64,000 nt of DNA from Gordonia westfalica (GTDB lineage Bacteria; Actinomycetota; Actinomycetes; Mycobacteriales; Mycobacteriaceae): contig NZ_FNLM01000034.1 of assembly GCF_900105725.1 (NCBI RefSeq), positions 1,798,001-1,862,000 of the forward strand. Direction: 5' to 3'. Shown piece after piece: positions 52,311 to 62,753 of this stretch; the first letter of the stretch is position 1, and each line of letters opens with the position of its first letter. The position numbers and the translations under genes were made by a program. The notes beneath the pieces were generated by a model, which did no database searches, was not told the DNA's origin, and saw only the letters and a list, made by a program, of their open reading frames with translations.

Positions 52311-53376
52311 TGGCCACCGCCACCGGATCGACCGGGATCGCCTCGACCTCGGGGATACCGGCCAGAGCCGTGTCCGGGTCCTTCAGGCCGTTACCGGTCA
52401 CGGTGCACACCACGGTCGAGCCGGCCTCGATCCAGCCGTCGGCACGTGCCGCGAGGAGACCGGCCACGCTCGCCGCGGATGCCGGCTCCACGAAGACGCC
52501 TTCCTTGCCCGCGACCAGCCGGTAGGCCTCGAGCAGCTTCTCGTCGGTGGCCGCGCGGAACTGGCCGTTCGACTCCTCCTTGGCGGCGACGGCCTGGTTC
52601 CAGCTCGCGGGCGAGCCGATACGGATCGCGGTCGCGATGGTCTCCGGCTCCTTGACGGGAGCGCCGTTCACCAGCGGGGCGGCACCGGCGGCCTGCACGC
52701 CGAGCATGCGCGGCACCGACGACGACACGCCGTCGGCGTGGTACTCGGTGTAGCCCTTCCAGTAGGCCGTGATGTTGCCGGCGTTGCCGACGGGCAGCGC
52801 GTGCACGTCGGGTGCCCGTCCGAGGACGTCGACAATCTCGAACGCCGCCGTCTTCTGGCCCTCGATGCGGGCCGGGTTGACCGAGTTCACGAGCTCGATC
52901 TCGCCGAACTCCGCCGTGACCTTGCGGGCGAGTTCGAGGCAGTCGTCGAAGTTGCCCTGCACCTGGATGATCTTGGCGCCGTGCATGACCGCCTGGGCGA
53001 GCTTGCCCATCGCGATCTTGCCCTGCGGGATGAGCACTGCGCAGGTGATGCCGGCACGGGTGGCATAGGCCGCCGCCGAGGCGGAGGTGTTGCCCGTCGA
53101 GGCGCACAGCACGGCCTTCTTGCCGTTGTTGACCGCGTTGCTCACGGCCATGGTCATGCCGCGGTCCTTAAACGAACCGGTCGGGTTGAGACCCTCGACC
53201 TTGAGGTAGACCTCACAACCGGTCAGCGACGACAGGTACGGGGCGCTGATCAGCGGGGTGCCACCCTCGAGCAGGGTGACGACCTTCCAGTCGTCGGCGA
53301 CGGGCAGCCGCGAACGGTATGCCTCGATCAGGCCGGGCCACGCGCGGTGCACGGGCCCAGAAGTCGTCTCAGTCAT
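52291..53376 (-). CDS. thrC: Threonine synthase
   Basis: PLP enzyme that converts O-phosphohomoserine to threonine. The 361-aa length matches the mycobacterial enzyme. The PLP Lys is in [16 protein letters not shown], the phosphate-binding loop in [12 protein letters not shown] and the substrate region in [18 protein letters not shown] 53376 has GGAAGG at a spacing of about five bases; its first codons overlap the end of hom by 8 bases. thrB follows with overlap. Confidence 0.97.
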   Translation of the reverse strand: MTETTSGPVHRAWPGLIEAYRSRLPVADDWKVVTLLEGGTPLISAPYLSSLTGCEVYLKVEGLNPTGSFKDRGMTMAVSNAVNNGKKAVLCASTGNTSASAAAYATRAGITCAVLIPQGKIAMGKLAQAVMHGAKIIQVQGNFDDCLELARKVTAEFGEIELVNSVNPARIEGQKTAAFEIVDVLGRAPDVHALPVGNAGNITAYWKGYTEYHADGVSSSVPRMLGVQAAGAAPLVNGAPVKEPETIATAIRIGSPASWNQAVAAKEESNGQFRAATDEKLLEAYRLVAGKEGVFVEPASAASVAGLLAARADGWIEAGSTVVCTVTGNGLKDPDTALAGIPEVEAIPVDPVAVANALGVG

Positions 53377-54712
53377 CGGTACCTTCCAATCGCAACACAC
53401 TCGACACCTTGATGACGGCGTCCATGTCTTCTAGCGCCGCAACACAATCCGACTGCGCACGGTCGGGGGCCCGATGGGTCACCACGATCAGGCGGGCGTC
53501 GTCGCCCGCCCCCTCCTGGCGCACCGCGGCGATGCTCACCGAACGCTTGGTGAACTCACCGGCGACCTGAGCGAGCACACCCGGCCGGTCGGAGACGCGC
53601 ATCGAGATGTAGTAGCGGGTCGGCACGTCGTCGATCGGCGCGATCGGCAGCGACGCGTAGGTCGACTCCAGCGGCCCGCGGCCACCGTGCACCCGGTTGC
53701 GCGCAGCCATGACCATGTCGCCGAGCACGGCCGACGCGGTCGGGGAACCGCCTGCACCCTGGCCGTAGAACATCAGCCGGCCGGCGTTCTCCGCCTCCAC
53801 GACCACCGCGTTGAACGCACCGTTGACGGTGGCGAGCGGATGGGTCAGCGGGATCAGCGCCGGGTAGACGCGGGCCGAGATGCGCTGTCCGCCGTGCTCG
53901 TCGCGCACACGCTCACAGATCGACAGCAGCTTGATCGTGCAGTCGAACTTCTTGGCGGCGACCAGGTCGGCCGAGGTGACCGACGAGATGCCCTCGCGGT
54001 GCACGTCGGCGGCGGTGACACGGGTGTGGAACGCGATGGACGCGAGGATCGCGGCCTTGGCCGCGGCGTCGTAACCCTCGACGTCGGCCGTCGGATCGGC
54101 CTCGGCGTATCCGAGACGCCCCGCCTCGGCGAGCGTGTCGGCATAGTCGGCACCGGTCTCGTCCATCGCCGAGAGGATGAAATTGGTTGTGCCGTTGACG
54201 ATTCCGGCCACACGCTCGACGGTGTCACCGGCGAGCGACTGCATCAGCGGACGCACGACCGGGATGGCACCCGCGACGGCGGCCTCGAAGTAGAGGTCGA
54301 CCTTCGCGTCGGCGGCCGCGGTCGCGAGCTCGCCGGTGTACTCGGCGAGCAGCGCCTTGTTGGCGGTGACGACCGACTTGCCGCTCTCGAGCGCGGAACG
54401 GATCAGCGCACGGGCCGGGTCGATGCCGCCCATGAGTTCGACGACGATGTCGACGTCGTCGCGGGCGACGAGCGCCGCGGGATCGTCGGTCAGCAGATCC
54501 TGGCCGATCTTGCGCGGGCGGTTGAGATCTCGCACGGCGACGCCGCGGATCTCCACGGGCGCACCCACGCGCGATCGCAGATCGCCGGCGTTCTCGGTGA
54601 TGATTCGCACCACCTCGGCGCCGACATTTCCCATCCCGAGTACCGCCACCCCGATGGGTCGCACGGCATTCACCTCGCTTGAATCGCTTGTGTTCTGAAC
54701 AGATCCGGTCAC
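53369..54712 (-). CDS. hom: Homoserine dehydrogenase
   Basis: Reduces aspartate semialdehyde to homoserine with NAD(P)H. The Rossmann motif is [14 protein letters not shown], the catalytic region includes [14 protein letters not shown] and [20 protein letters not shown], and a C-terminal ACT domain (about 360-440, [18 protein letters not shown]) should give threonine feedback control. The GTG at 54712 overlaps the lysA stop (GTGA). Later GTG codons (54673 or 54664, with GAGG upstream) would give an N-terminus closer to other species, so the first 13-16 residues are uncertain. Confidence 0.97.
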   Translation of the reverse strand: MTGSVQNTSDSSEVNAVRPIGVAVLGMGNVGAEVVRIITENAGDLRSRVGAPVEIRGVAVRDLNRPRKIGQDLLTDDPAALVARDDVDIVVELMGGIDPARALIRSALESGKSVVTANKALLAEYTGELATAAADAKVDLYFEAAVAGAIPVVRPLMQSLAGDTVERVAGIVNGTTNFILSAMDETGADYADTLAEAGRLGYAEADPTADVEGYDAAAKAAILASIAFHTRVTAADVHREGISSVTSADLVAAKKFDCTIKLLSICERVRDEHGGQRISARVYPALIPLTHPLATVNGAFNAVVVEAENAGRLMFYGQGAGGSPTASAVLGDMVMAARNRVHGGRGPLESTYASLPIAPIDDVPTRYYISMRVSDRPGVLAQVAGEFTKRSVSIAAVRQEGAGDDARLIVVTHRAPDRAQSDCVAALEDMDAVIKVSSVLRLEGTDD

Positions 54713-56130
54713 GAGCTCACCTCCAGGCCGAGGAAGTCGTCGATGGTCTCGCGCCGCAGCATCAGCCGGGCCCGCCCGTCGGACACGGCCACGACCGGCG
54801 GCCGCATGGTCATGTTGTACCGGCTCGACATCGAGTAGCAGTATGCGCCGGTGGCGGCCACCGCGATGAGGTCACCGGGACCCAGGTCCTCGGGCAGCCA
54901 GCAGTCCTTGATCACGATGTCGCCGCTCTCGCAATGCTTTCCGACCACTCGGCAGACGACCGCACGTGCATCGGACACCCGCGAGACCAATCGGACGTCG
55001 TACTCGGCCTGGTACAGGACCGTACGGATGTTGTCGCTCATCCCGCCGTCGACGGAGATGTAGCGGCGGGTGGCCCCACCGCCGAGCGCCACGTCCTTGA
55101 CGGTGCCCACGCGGTAGAGGGTGATCGTGCCGGGTCCGGCGATCGCCCGGCCGGGCTCGACGGCGATGATCGGCATCGGCAGGCCCACGGCGGCGGACTC
55201 GCGGCGGACGATGTCGGCGAGGGTCTCCGCGACCTTCTCCACCGGCAGCGGACGCTCTTCTTCGAGGTACGAGATACCCAGTCCCCCACCGAGATCCACG
55301 ATCGACATCTGCGAGGTCTTCTCGACGCCGAACTCGCCGACGACGTCGCGGAGCAGCCCGAGCACGCGGTGGGCGGCGAGTTCGAAGCCGTCCATGTCGA
55401 AGATCTGCGAGCCGATGTGGCTGTGCAGACCGACGAGGCGAAGGTTCTCGGTCGCGAAGACCCGGCGGATCGCCTGCATCGCGACGCCACCGGCGAGGGC
55501 GAAGCCGAACTTCTGGTCCTCGTGGGCGGTCGAGATGAACTCGTGGGTGTGCGCCTCGACGCCGACGGTGACGCGGACGAGCACGTCGGTGACGACGCCC
55601 CGCTCACCGGAGATCTCGTCGAGGCGGTCGATCTCGATCATCGAGTCGAGCACCACATGACCGATCCCGGCATCGACCGCGGCAGTCAGCTCTTCGACAC
55701 TCTTGTTGTTGCCGTGCAACGCGATTCGTTCGGCGGGGAAGCCCGCGCGCAGTGCGATGGCGAGTTCGCCGCCGCTGCACACGTCGAGGGAGAGTCCCTC
55801 CTGGTCGACCCAGCGGGCCACCTCGCTGCACAGGAACGCCTTCGACGCGTAGTGCACCCGCCCGTAGGGGCCGAACGCGGCCATCATGTCGCGGCAGCGT
55901 GACCGGAAGTCCGCCTCGTCGACGATGAACGCCGGCGTGCCGAACTCGTCGGCGAGCTCGCCGACGGGGACCCCGGCGATGCGCAGCTCGCCCGAGTCGT
56001 CGCGAGCGGCGTTGCGGGGCCACACCTGGGGCGGGATCGCGGCGAGGACGGCCGGATCGTTGGGTCGCTGCGCGAGATGCGGCGCGGCGAGCAGTTCGGC
56101 GTGCCGAGGACCGGCCGGGTGCGCGCTCAC
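54709..56130 (-). CDS. lysA: Diaminopimelate decarboxylase
   Basis: PLP enzyme, last step of lysine synthesis from meso-diaminopimelate. The 473-aa protein has the PLP Lys in [10 protein letters not shown], the [14 protein letters not shown] block, [11 protein letters not shown], the phosphate-binding Gly-rich [11 protein letters not shown] and [10 protein letters not shown]. An N-terminal tail of about 45 residues precedes the barrel, as in mycobacteria. The GTG at 56130 overlaps the argS stop by four bases and hom overlaps its 3' end, so the genes are tightly coupled. Confidence 0.97.
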   Translation of the reverse strand: MSAHPAGPRHAELLAAPHLAQRPNDPAVLAAIPPQVWPRNAARDDSGELRIAGVPVGELADEFGTPAFIVDEADFRSRCRDMMAAFGPYGRVHYASKAFLCSEVARWVDQEGLSLDVCSGGELAIALRAGFPAERIALHGNNKSVEELTAAVDAGIGHVVLDSMIEIDRLDEISGERGVVTDVLVRVTVGVEAHTHEFISTAHEDQKFGFALAGGVAMQAIRRVFATENLRLVGLHSHIGSQIFDMDGFELAAHRVLGLLRDVVGEFGVEKTSQMSIVDLGGGLGISYLEEERPLPVEKVAETLADIVRRESAAVGLPMPIIAVEPGRAIAGPGTITLYRVGTVKDVALGGGATRRYISVDGGMSDNIRTVLYQAEYDVRLVSRVSDARAVVCRVVGKHCESGDIVIKDCWLPEDLGPGDLIAVAATGAYCYSMSSRYNMTMRPPVVAVSDGRARLMLRRETIDDFLGLEVSS

Positions 56131-57779
56131 ATCTGCTCCGGAGCGCTGACGCCGACCAGGCCGAGGCCGTTGGCCAGGACCTGACGCGTGGCCTCACACA
56201 GGGCGAGGCGGGCGCGATGGATGTCGGCCACCTCCTCGTCGCCCTGGGGCAAGACGCGGCACTTCGCGTAGAAGCGGTGGTAGGTGCCGGCGAGGACCTC
56301 GAGGTAGCGGCACACGCGGTGCGGCTCGCGCAGGGTGGCCGCGGTGGCGACGACTTCGTCGAAATCGCCGATGGTGCGGATCAATTCACCCTCGGCCGGG
56401 TCGTCGAGCAGGTCGAGGTGATCGAGCGCGGACACCACGCCGAGGTCGGCGGCGTTGCGCGCCAGCGCCGACATCCGGGCGTGCGCGTACTGCACGTAGT
56501 ACACCGGGTTGTCGTTGGACTGCTTGGTCAGCAGGTCGAGGTCGATGTCGATGTTGACGTCAACCGACGAGCGGATCAGCGAATACCGCGCACCGTCGAC
56601 CCCGACGGCGTCGACGAGGTCGTCGAGCGTGATGACCGTGCCCGCGCGCTTGGACATGCGCACCGGCTTGCCGTCCTTGACGAGATTGACCATCTGGCCG
56701 ATGAGCACCTCCACGGTGGCCGGGTCGTCGCCGAGCGCGGCCGCAGCTGCTTTGAGGCGGCTGATGTAGCCGTGGTGGTCGGCGCCGAGCATGTAGATGC
56801 ACAGGTTGAAGCCGCGGTTGCGCTTGTCGCGGTAGTACGCGATGTCGCCGGCGATGTAGGCGGCGTTGCCGTCGCTCTTGATGACGACGCGGTCCTTGTC
56901 GTCACCGAAGTCGGTGGACTTGAGCCACCAGGCGCCGTCGTTCTCGTACAGGTTGCCGTTGCCCTTGAGCTGCTCGATGCACTGGTCGACGAGGCCCGTC
57001 GCGAACATCTTGTCCTCGTGGGTGTAGACGTCGAAGTCCGTGCCGAAGTCGTGCAGGCTCTGCTTGATGTGGTCGAACATCAGGTCCACGCCGATCGAGC
57101 GGAAGGTCTCGACCCGGTCGGCCTCGGGCTGCGACAGCACATCGGGCACCTTCGCGGTGACCTGGGCGGCGATGTCGGCGATGTAGTCGCCGGCGTAGCC
57201 GTCCTCCGGGGTCGGGTTGCCCAGCGCCGCGGCCTCCAGCGAACGCGCGAAGCGGTCGATCTGGGCACCGTGGTCGTTGAAGTAGTACTCGCGCGTCACG
57301 TCCGCGCCGCGGGCGGCCAGCACGCGGCCGAGAGCGTCGCCGACGGCGGCCCAGCGGGTGCCGCCGAGGTGGATCGGCCCGGTCGGGTTGGCCGAGACGA
57401 ACTCGAGGTTGATGATCGCGCCGGCCAGCTCTGCGCCCCGGCCGTAGCTCTCGCCCTTCTCCAGCACGTTCGCGACGACGGTGTTCTGCGCGGCCGCGCC
57501 GAGCCAGATGTTCACGAAGCCGGGACCCGCGATCTCGGACTTCGCGATGCCATCGGCACCGGCGAAGGCCTCGGCGAGCCATCCGGCCAGCTCACGGGGC
57601 GCCACACCGAGTCGCTTGCCGAGCTGCAGGGCGACATTGGTGGAGTAATCGCCGTGGTCAGCGTGACGGGGGCGCTCGACGACGATCGAGTCGGGCACCA
57701 GGTTCTCGTCCAGTCCGCGGTCGCGGACCACGGTCAGGGTCACGGCGCGCAGCAGCGCGGCCAGGTCGGCGGGAGTCAC
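56127..57779 (-). CDS. argS: Arginyl-tRNA synthetase
   Basis: Class I synthetase of 550 aa, the same length as in M. tuberculosis. The N-terminal tRNA-contact domain is followed by the HIGH-type motif in [20 protein letters not shown], the KMSK-type motif [14 protein letters not shown] and a C-terminal anticodon-binding domain ending [13 protein letters not shown]. The GTG at 57779 is preferred; TAGGAT eight bases upstream may be the -10 of a nearly leaderless mRNA. The longer open frame upstream is not coding. A gene for tRNA-Arg(CCG) lies 1.9 kb away. Confidence 0.97.
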   Translation of the reverse strand: MTPADLAALLRAVTLTVVRDRGLDENLVPDSIVVERPRHADHGDYSTNVALQLGKRLGVAPRELAGWLAEAFAGADGIAKSEIAGPGFVNIWLGAAAQNTVVANVLEKGESYGRGAELAGAIINLEFVSANPTGPIHLGGTRWAAVGDALGRVLAARGADVTREYYFNDHGAQIDRFARSLEAAALGNPTPEDGYAGDYIADIAAQVTAKVPDVLSQPEADRVETFRSIGVDLMFDHIKQSLHDFGTDFDVYTHEDKMFATGLVDQCIEQLKGNGNLYENDGAWWLKSTDFGDDKDRVVIKSDGNAAYIAGDIAYYRDKRNRGFNLCIYMLGADHHGYISRLKAAAAALGDDPATVEVLIGQMVNLVKDGKPVRMSKRAGTVITLDDLVDAVGVDGARYSLIRSSVDVNIDIDLDLLTKQSNDNPVYYVQYAHARMSALARNAADLGVVSALDHLDLLDDPAEGELIRTIGDFDEVVATAATLREPHRVCRYLEVLAGTYHRFYAKCRVLPQGDEEVADIHRARLALCEATRQVLANGLGLVGVSAPEQM

Positions 57780-57933
57780 GGGACACCATCCTATTGGCCG
57801 GGGCGCCTCATCGATAATCGCACCCTCCCAGAGCGGGTGCAGTACACCAGTAGACTCGTGTGCGCCGAGCGCGCGTCGGGGGGTACGACCGCCCGCGCGC
57901 ACGGCGACCCCCGTCGTATGAGGAAAGAAGTCA

Positions 57934-58758
57934 ATGGCGCGCAAACCAGGGGCCAACGTCCCCAAGGCTCGTAAGAAGTCCGGGTCGGTACCCACGGCAA
58001 CCGGCCGTCAGGTCGACTGGATGCTGATCGGCGCGGTCGTCGTGGTCATCGGGCTCCTCGCCGGGCTCGCGATCTACCTCGTGCCCAAATTCAACGAGAA
58101 GCGTGCCAACGAGAAGGACGACGTCGCGGTCCAGTCGGCCGCCGAGTTCGTCCCGTCGCCGCAGACCCCGGACCCGTCGAACGGCATCGAAGGCGTCACG
58201 AAGATCTACTACCAGGCCGGCAAGCACGTGAACGCGTCCCAGCGCGTCGCCTACGACCAGTCGCCGCCCTTCGGTGGCCCGCATGACGAGATCTGGGCGA
58301 CCTGTACCGGTGTCGTCTACCCGAACCCGCTGCGCTCGGAGAACGCTGTCCACGCCCTCGAGCACGGCGCCGTCTGGATCACCTACAACCCCGACACGGC
58401 TTCGCCCGAGGACGTCGACTACCTCAAGCGCCTCGTGCGCGGCGAGCAGTACCTGTTCCTGTCGCCGTACCCCGGCCTCGACAAGCCGGTCTCCCTGCAG
58501 AGCTGGGGGCACCAGCTGAAGCTCGACTCGGCGACCGACCCGCGGGTCGACCAGTTCATCACCTCGTTGCGTCGCAACATGATGCCCGGCGTCTACCCGG
58601 AGAACCCGCAGACCGCGGCCTACCCGGAGACCCAGGCCACCTGTACCGCCATCCCGGGCTTCGATCCGTCGAATCCCCCGCCGGCCGACGAGGGCGCACC
58701 GGGCCCCGACGCCGTGCCCATGGACGGCGGCGGCAACAACCCGATGCCCGCGGGCTGA
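57934..58758 (+). CDS. DUF3105 membrane-anchored protein
   Basis: A 274-aa protein with a basic N-terminus ([15 protein letters not shown]), one membrane helix (about 29-50) and a large extracytoplasmic domain of the DUF3105 family. His and Cys residues ([41 protein letters not shown]) recur in the family and suggest metal binding. The C-terminal 30 residues are Pro/Gly-rich. ATG 57934 has GAGGAAAG upstream. It is divergent from argS and followed after 17 bases by a DUF305 gene; the pair is common in actinobacteria and its function is unknown. Confidence 0.9.
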   Translation: MARKPGANVPKARKKSGSVPTATGRQVDWMLIGAVVVVIGLLAGLAIYLVPKFNEKRANEKDDVAVQSAAEFVPSPQTPDPSNGIEGVTKIYYQAGKHVNASQRVAYDQSPPFGGPHDEIWATCTGVVYPNPLRSENAVHALEHGAVWITYNPDTASPEDVDYLKRLVRGEQYLFLSPYPGLDKPVSLQSWGHQLKLDSATDPRVDQFITSLRRNMMPGVYPENPQTAAYPETQATCTAIPGFDPSNPPPADEGAPGPDAVPMDGGGNNPMPAG

Positions 58759-58775
58759 CCAGGCGAGGAACGAGC

Positions 58776-59543
58776 ATGAGCGAGACACCTGAGAGCACCG
58801 ATCCGACCACCGCCGCCGCGTCGCGCCGGCGCCCGGCCCTTCTCGCACTCGCCGCGGTGGCGCTGCTCCTGGTGGGTGTCGGCCTCGGCCTGCTGATCCA
58901 GGCGAGCCTGGCCGACGACTCCGCCGGCGAAGACTCCCCCACCGCGAACTCGGCGGCGGTCGGATTCGCGCAGGACATGACGCGCCACCACGAGCAGGGC
59001 GTCGAGCTGGCCGCTATCGAGCTCGAACACGGCACCGATCCCCAGGTGCGCAGCATGGCCTTCGACATCCTCACCGCGCAGAGCAACGAGATCGGCCAGA
59101 TGCAGTCGTGGCTGACCCGCTGGGGCCAGCCCGTCAACAATCCCGGCGAGGCGATGGGCTGGATGGGCCACGGCTCGTCGGCGGAAACCTCCGGTGACGA
59201 TCACGGGGACTCCGACCACGGAGACATGGGCCATGGGGACCACGGGTCGACTCCCGCCGCGGATGTCGAGCAGCCGGCCATGCCGGGAATGGCGACGTCG
59301 GCCGAGATGGAGCGGTTCCGCGCCATGCGCGGTCCGGAGGTCGACACGACCTTCCTGCAGCTGATGCTTCGCCACCACGAGGGTGGGCTCCACATGATGG
59401 AGTACGCCGCGAACCCGGCCAACGTCTCGCAGCCCTACGTCCGCGACCTCGCGTCGGCGATGGAACGCACCCAGGACAAGGAGATCGGGATCATCGAGGC
59501 CATGCTGGCCGAGCGCAACGCGCAGCCGCTGCCGATGAACTGA
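58776..59543 (+). CDS. DUF305 (ferritin-like) membrane-anchored protein
   Basis: A 255-aa protein with one N-terminal membrane helix (about 20-43) and an extracytoplasmic DUF305 domain in two halves: FAQDMTRHHEQGVELAAIEL and LQLMLRHHEGGLHMMEYA, each with the paired His typical of the family. Between them lies a His/Asp/Gly-rich linker (about 130-160: DHGDSDHGDMGHGDHG), likely to bind copper, nickel or zinc. Role in metal handling is inferred from these residues. ATG 58776 has GAGGAA nine bases upstream; it is the second gene after DUF3105. Confidence 0.9.
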   Translation: MSETPESTDPTTAAASRRRPALLALAAVALLLVGVGLGLLIQASLADDSAGEDSPTANSAAVGFAQDMTRHHEQGVELAAIELEHGTDPQVRSMAFDILTAQSNEIGQMQSWLTRWGQPVNNPGEAMGWMGHGSSAETSGDDHGDSDHGDMGHGDHGSTPAADVEQPAMPGMATSAEMERFRAMRGPEVDTTFLQLMLRHHEGGLHMMEYAANPANVSQPYVRDLASAMERTQDKEIGIIEAMLAERNAQPLPMN

Positions 59544-59553
59544 CCCGCCTGAT

Positions 59554-59629
59554 CTGCAAACCCACCAGAAATGCGTAAACCCACCGCCCTGACGGGTGGT
59601 GGGTTTACGCAAAAAGGGTGGGTTTGCAG
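59554..59629. repeat. Nested palindrome, copy 2 (putative bidirectional terminator)
   Basis: The inner stem (59573-59589 with 59594-59610, one G-U pair, loop TGAC) has the same 17-bp length and four-base loop as copy 1 at 5806-5883. Outer arms CTGCAAACCCACC (59554-59566) and GGTGGGTTTGCAG (59617-59629) match copy 1. It lies between the DUF305 gene and the convergent tRNA. Confidence 0.75.
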
Positions 59630-59635
59630 TTGTGG

Positions 59636-59708
59636 TGCCCCCGGCAGGATTCGAACCTGCGGCCTTCTGCTCCGGAGGCAGACGCTCTATCCCCTGAGCT
59701 ACGGGGGC
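59636..59708 (-). tRNA. tRNA-Arg (anticodon CCG)
   Basis: On the minus strand the 73 bases fold as a cloverleaf: acceptor GCCCCCG/CGGGGGC, D arm with AGCTCAGGGGATAGAGC, anticodon arm TCTGC-CTCCGGA-GCAGA with CCG, and T arm GCAGGTTCGAATCCTGC. It reads CGG codons. CCA is not encoded. Confidence 0.96.
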
Positions 59709-59724
59709 TCATCGGGCGGAACCC

Positions 59725-59730
59725 AGACTA
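59725..59730 (-). promoter_or_regulatory. Candidate -10 of the tRNA-Arg gene
   Basis: On the minus strand TAGTCT lies 16 bases before the tRNA 5' end; a weak TTGTGA -35 lies 19 bases further upstream. Confidence 0.4.
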
Positions 59731-59764
59731 GCGCATGCTCACCGGCACATCACAATCGGGCTGC

Positions 59765-62740
59765 TCACGACACGCCGAGCGGACTCTGCACCCGCAGCGT
59801 CGAGCCGTGTTCACCGCGTAGGACGTGCAGTTGGGCCGGGATCCGGGCCCGCAACTCGTCGACGTGACTGACGACGCCGACGACGCGACCGCCGGAGCGG
59901 AGGTCGTCGAGGACGCCCATGACGAGGTCGAGGGCTTCGGGGTCGAGCGTGCCGAAGCCCTCGTCGATGAAGATCGTGTCGAGCACCCGACCGCCCGATT
60001 CGGCGGAGACGACGTCGGCCAGGCCCAGCGCGAGGGCGAGCGAGGCGAAGAAGGTCTCACCACCGGACAGGGTGGTGGTCGCGCGTAGTACGCCGGTGTA
60101 CTCGTCACGCACCTCGATCCCCAGACCGCCGCGCCGGCCACGGACTCCGGCGGCGTCCGAGTGAACGAATTCGTAACGCCCCGAGGACATCTCGCGCAGA
60201 CGTCCGGACGCGGCGACCAGCACCTCGTCGAGCCGTGCGGCGAGCACGTAGGACCGCAGCGACATCCGCCGCGAGTTCTGGCCCCGTCCGCTCACGAGTT
60301 CGGCGAGACCCTGCAGCTCCGCATGCCGCGCCTTCAGGGGAGCCAGGGAATCCAGGGCCGCCCAGAAGTCCGCGACGAAGGACTCGAGATCGGTACGGCG
60401 TTGTGCGGCCACCGCATTCACGCTCCCCGCGTCGTCACGACGCGCACGGGCGGACACCAGTTCCGCGGTCAGCAGGGCCACGTCGACCTCGGGTGCTTCC
60501 AGCGCCGAGCACACGTCGGGATCGGCCAGGGTCTCCTCCGCGCCGGCCCGCATCGCCGCCGCCTCCTCGAGAAGTTTCTCCCACTGACGGATCTGCGCCT
60601 GCGACGCAACGGCAGCACGGATCTCGTTCGAGTCGGAGAAACCTGCGTCCGCGCAGGCGGCGGCGAGCCGCTCGGCGATCTCGTCGCGTCGCCGGCGGGC
60701 CCGGTCGAGCTCGCGCCGGGCCTCCCGCAGAATCCGGGTGCGGCGACAGAGTTCGGCGAGTTCACGACGACGCTCGGCGATGCCCATCCGGCCGCCGGTC
60801 GCCTCCCGGACCTCGGCGTCGAGGGCACTCAGGTTCTCGCGCAGGGTCGTCAGACGCTCACGACGACCCGCCTGGGCCGTCTCGTGGTCGGCCAGGGTCC
60901 GGCGCCGGTCGGCGATCTCGGCGTCGATCCCCTCGACGGCGTCCTGCAGCGACGGTGTGCGCACAGCCGCCCGCTCGGCGGCTGCGACGCCGGCGACCAA
61001 CCGGACGTGGTCGGCCTCGATCTCGGTGCGGTCGGCACCGGCGATGACGGCGTCGAGGTTGGCCTGCCGTTCCTGCAGGGCGGCGACGGCGGACTGCGCG
61101 ATCGCCCTGATCGCGCCCGCACGTTCCTCGGCCGCCGCGGCCTCCTTCTCCTGCGCCTCACCCACCGGATCGTCCGCGTCGCCGGTCGCCGGAGCCGGAT
61201 GTCCGACCGAGCCGCAGACCACGCACGGTTCCCCGTCGACGAGAGCACCGGCCAGCTCGACGGCCATGCCGGTGAGGCGTCGTTCGCGGATGTCGAGCTG
61301 GTGTTCCCTTGCGGCAGAGTGCTTCTCCCGCGCCTCCAGTAGATGTCGTTCGGCGTCGGCCAGCTGCGCGAGCACTTCGTCGCGATCGGTGAAGGCCTGG
61401 AGTACGCGTCGGGCGTGATCGCGTTCGGCGCGCAGTTTCGGTGCTTGAACGCGTAACTCGTCGGCCGCGCGGAGAGCGACGACGGCCTCCTCGCGGCGCC
61501 CGGGCGCCGCCTCGAGGCGGGTGCGCGTCTCCGCCGCCTGCCGTTCTGCCGCGGCGATCGTCTTCTCGAGGCCGTCGATGTCGGCGACGAGCCGGGGACG
61601 TTCGGCGACACGCTTCGCGAGTGGCTCCCAGCGTCCCGACTCCTCGGTCCACCGGTCCACGGCCGCGACGAGCGCCGCATCGTCACAGTCGGATTCGCAC
61701 AGAGCCGCGCCCTCGGCGAGTTCGCCGAGCGAGGCACGCGCGCGATCGGCCGCGTCGGATGCGGCGACCACCTCGGCGTTCACCCGCTCGTGGTCATCGG
61801 CGAGCGGCGCGATGGGAGCGGCCCGCAGGGCGAGCCGACGCGACTGCTCGGCGGCCGTCAGCGTCGCCGCCCCCTCGGCGAGTCGGTCGAGCCGGTCGCG
61901 CGCCTGTAGCCCTCGACGACGCAGTTCGTCGACGCGCCGCCCGTGCTCGTGGGCGGCCTCGGCCTGTTCGACCGCAGCCTGGGCGGCAGACGATTCCGCC
62001 AGGGCGCGTTCGGCCGCCTGCCGAGCCTCGTCGAGACACTGCTGGGCCCAGTCGTAGTCGGGGTCGGCAGGTGCCCGGGTGCCGCTGATCGCCACGATCT
62101 GCCCGGCGATGCGGTCGAGGGTTCCCGAGTGCTCGGCCAGCTTGGCCGCACTCTCCCGTCCCCGATCGCGGAGCCACTCCTCGAGGTCGCCGAAGCGCTC
62201 GGTGTCGAAGAGCCGCTCCAGCAACTCTTCTCGCTCGTCGGAGTGCGCGCGCAGGAATCGCGCGAAGTCGCCCTGGGGCAACAGGACCACCTGGAAGAAC
62301 TGCTCGGCGCTCATGCCGAGCAACCGGACGACCGCTTCCCCGATCTCGGGGATGCGCGTCAGGTCCGGACCCGAACCATCGACCCAGACCAGCGACGCCG
62401 CGGCGTTGATCTTCCGCATCCCGTCGCCGCGCTTCTTGGGGCGTTCGTGTTCGGGCGAACGTGTGATCCGCAGGCGCCGCGAACCGATGGTGGCCTCGAG
62501 CTCCACCTCCGGAACCGTCTCGGGCGCAGCATGATCGGAGTGCAGGCGACGATTGGTGTCGCGCGCGCCGGGGACCCGCCCGAACAATGCGAACGCCACC
62601 GCGTCGAGGACCGTGGTCTTGCCCGCGCCCGTCTGGCCGTGCAACAGGAACAGTCCGTCGGCACCGAGCTCGTCGAAGTCGACGGTGACCTCGTCGGCGA
62701 ACGGGCCGAACGCGCGGATTCGAATCCGATGCAGTCTCAT
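59765..62740 (-). CDS. sbcC: Exonuclease subunit SbcC (SMC-family ATPase)
   Basis: ATPase partner of SbcD in the Mre11-Rad50-type nuclease that opens hairpins and blocked DNA ends. The 991-aa protein has Walker A GQTGAGKTTVLDA near the N-terminus, two long Ala/Glu/Arg-rich coiled coils, the zinc hook C-x-x-C (GEPCVVCGSVGHP) in the middle, the ABC signature TTLSGGETFFASLALAL and Walker B TIFIDEGFGTLD. The N-terminus MRLHRIRIRAFGPFADEVTV is standard. ATG 62740 is 13 bases after the sbcD stop, so the two form an operon. Confidence 0.96.
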   Translation of the reverse strand: MRLHRIRIRAFGPFADEVTVDFDELGADGLFLLHGQTGAGKTTVLDAVAFALFGRVPGARDTNRRLHSDHAAPETVPEVELEATIGSRRLRITRSPEHERPKKRGDGMRKINAAASLVWVDGSGPDLTRIPEIGEAVVRLLGMSAEQFFQVVLLPQGDFARFLRAHSDEREELLERLFDTERFGDLEEWLRDRGRESAAKLAEHSGTLDRIAGQIVAISGTRAPADPDYDWAQQCLDEARQAAERALAESSAAQAAVEQAEAAHEHGRRVDELRRRGLQARDRLDRLAEGAATLTAAEQSRRLALRAAPIAPLADDHERVNAEVVAASDAADRARASLGELAEGAALCESDCDDAALVAAVDRWTEESGRWEPLAKRVAERPRLVADIDGLEKTIAAAERQAAETRTRLEAAPGRREEAVVALRAADELRVQAPKLRAERDHARRVLQAFTDRDEVLAQLADAERHLLEAREKHSAAREHQLDIRERRLTGMAVELAGALVDGEPCVVCGSVGHPAPATGDADDPVGEAQEKEAAAAEERAGAIRAIAQSAVAALQERQANLDAVIAGADRTEIEADHVRLVAGVAAAERAAVRTPSLQDAVEGIDAEIADRRRTLADHETAQAGRRERLTTLRENLSALDAEVREATGGRMGIAERRRELAELCRRTRILREARRELDRARRRRDEIAERLAAACADAGFSDSNEIRAAVASQAQIRQWEKLLEEAAAMRAGAEETLADPDVCSALEAPEVDVALLTAELVSARARRDDAGSVNAVAAQRRTDLESFVADFWAALDSLAPLKARHAELQGLAELVSGRGQNSRRMSLRSYVLAARLDEVLVAASGRLREMSSGRYEFVHSDAAGVRGRRGGLGIEVRDEYTGVLRATTTLSGGETFFASLALALGLADVVSAESGGRVLDTIFIDEGFGTLDPEALDLVMGVLDDLRSGGRVVGVVSHVDELRARIPAQLHVLRGEHGSTLRVQSPLGVS

Positions 62741-62753
62741 GCCGTTTCCGTGC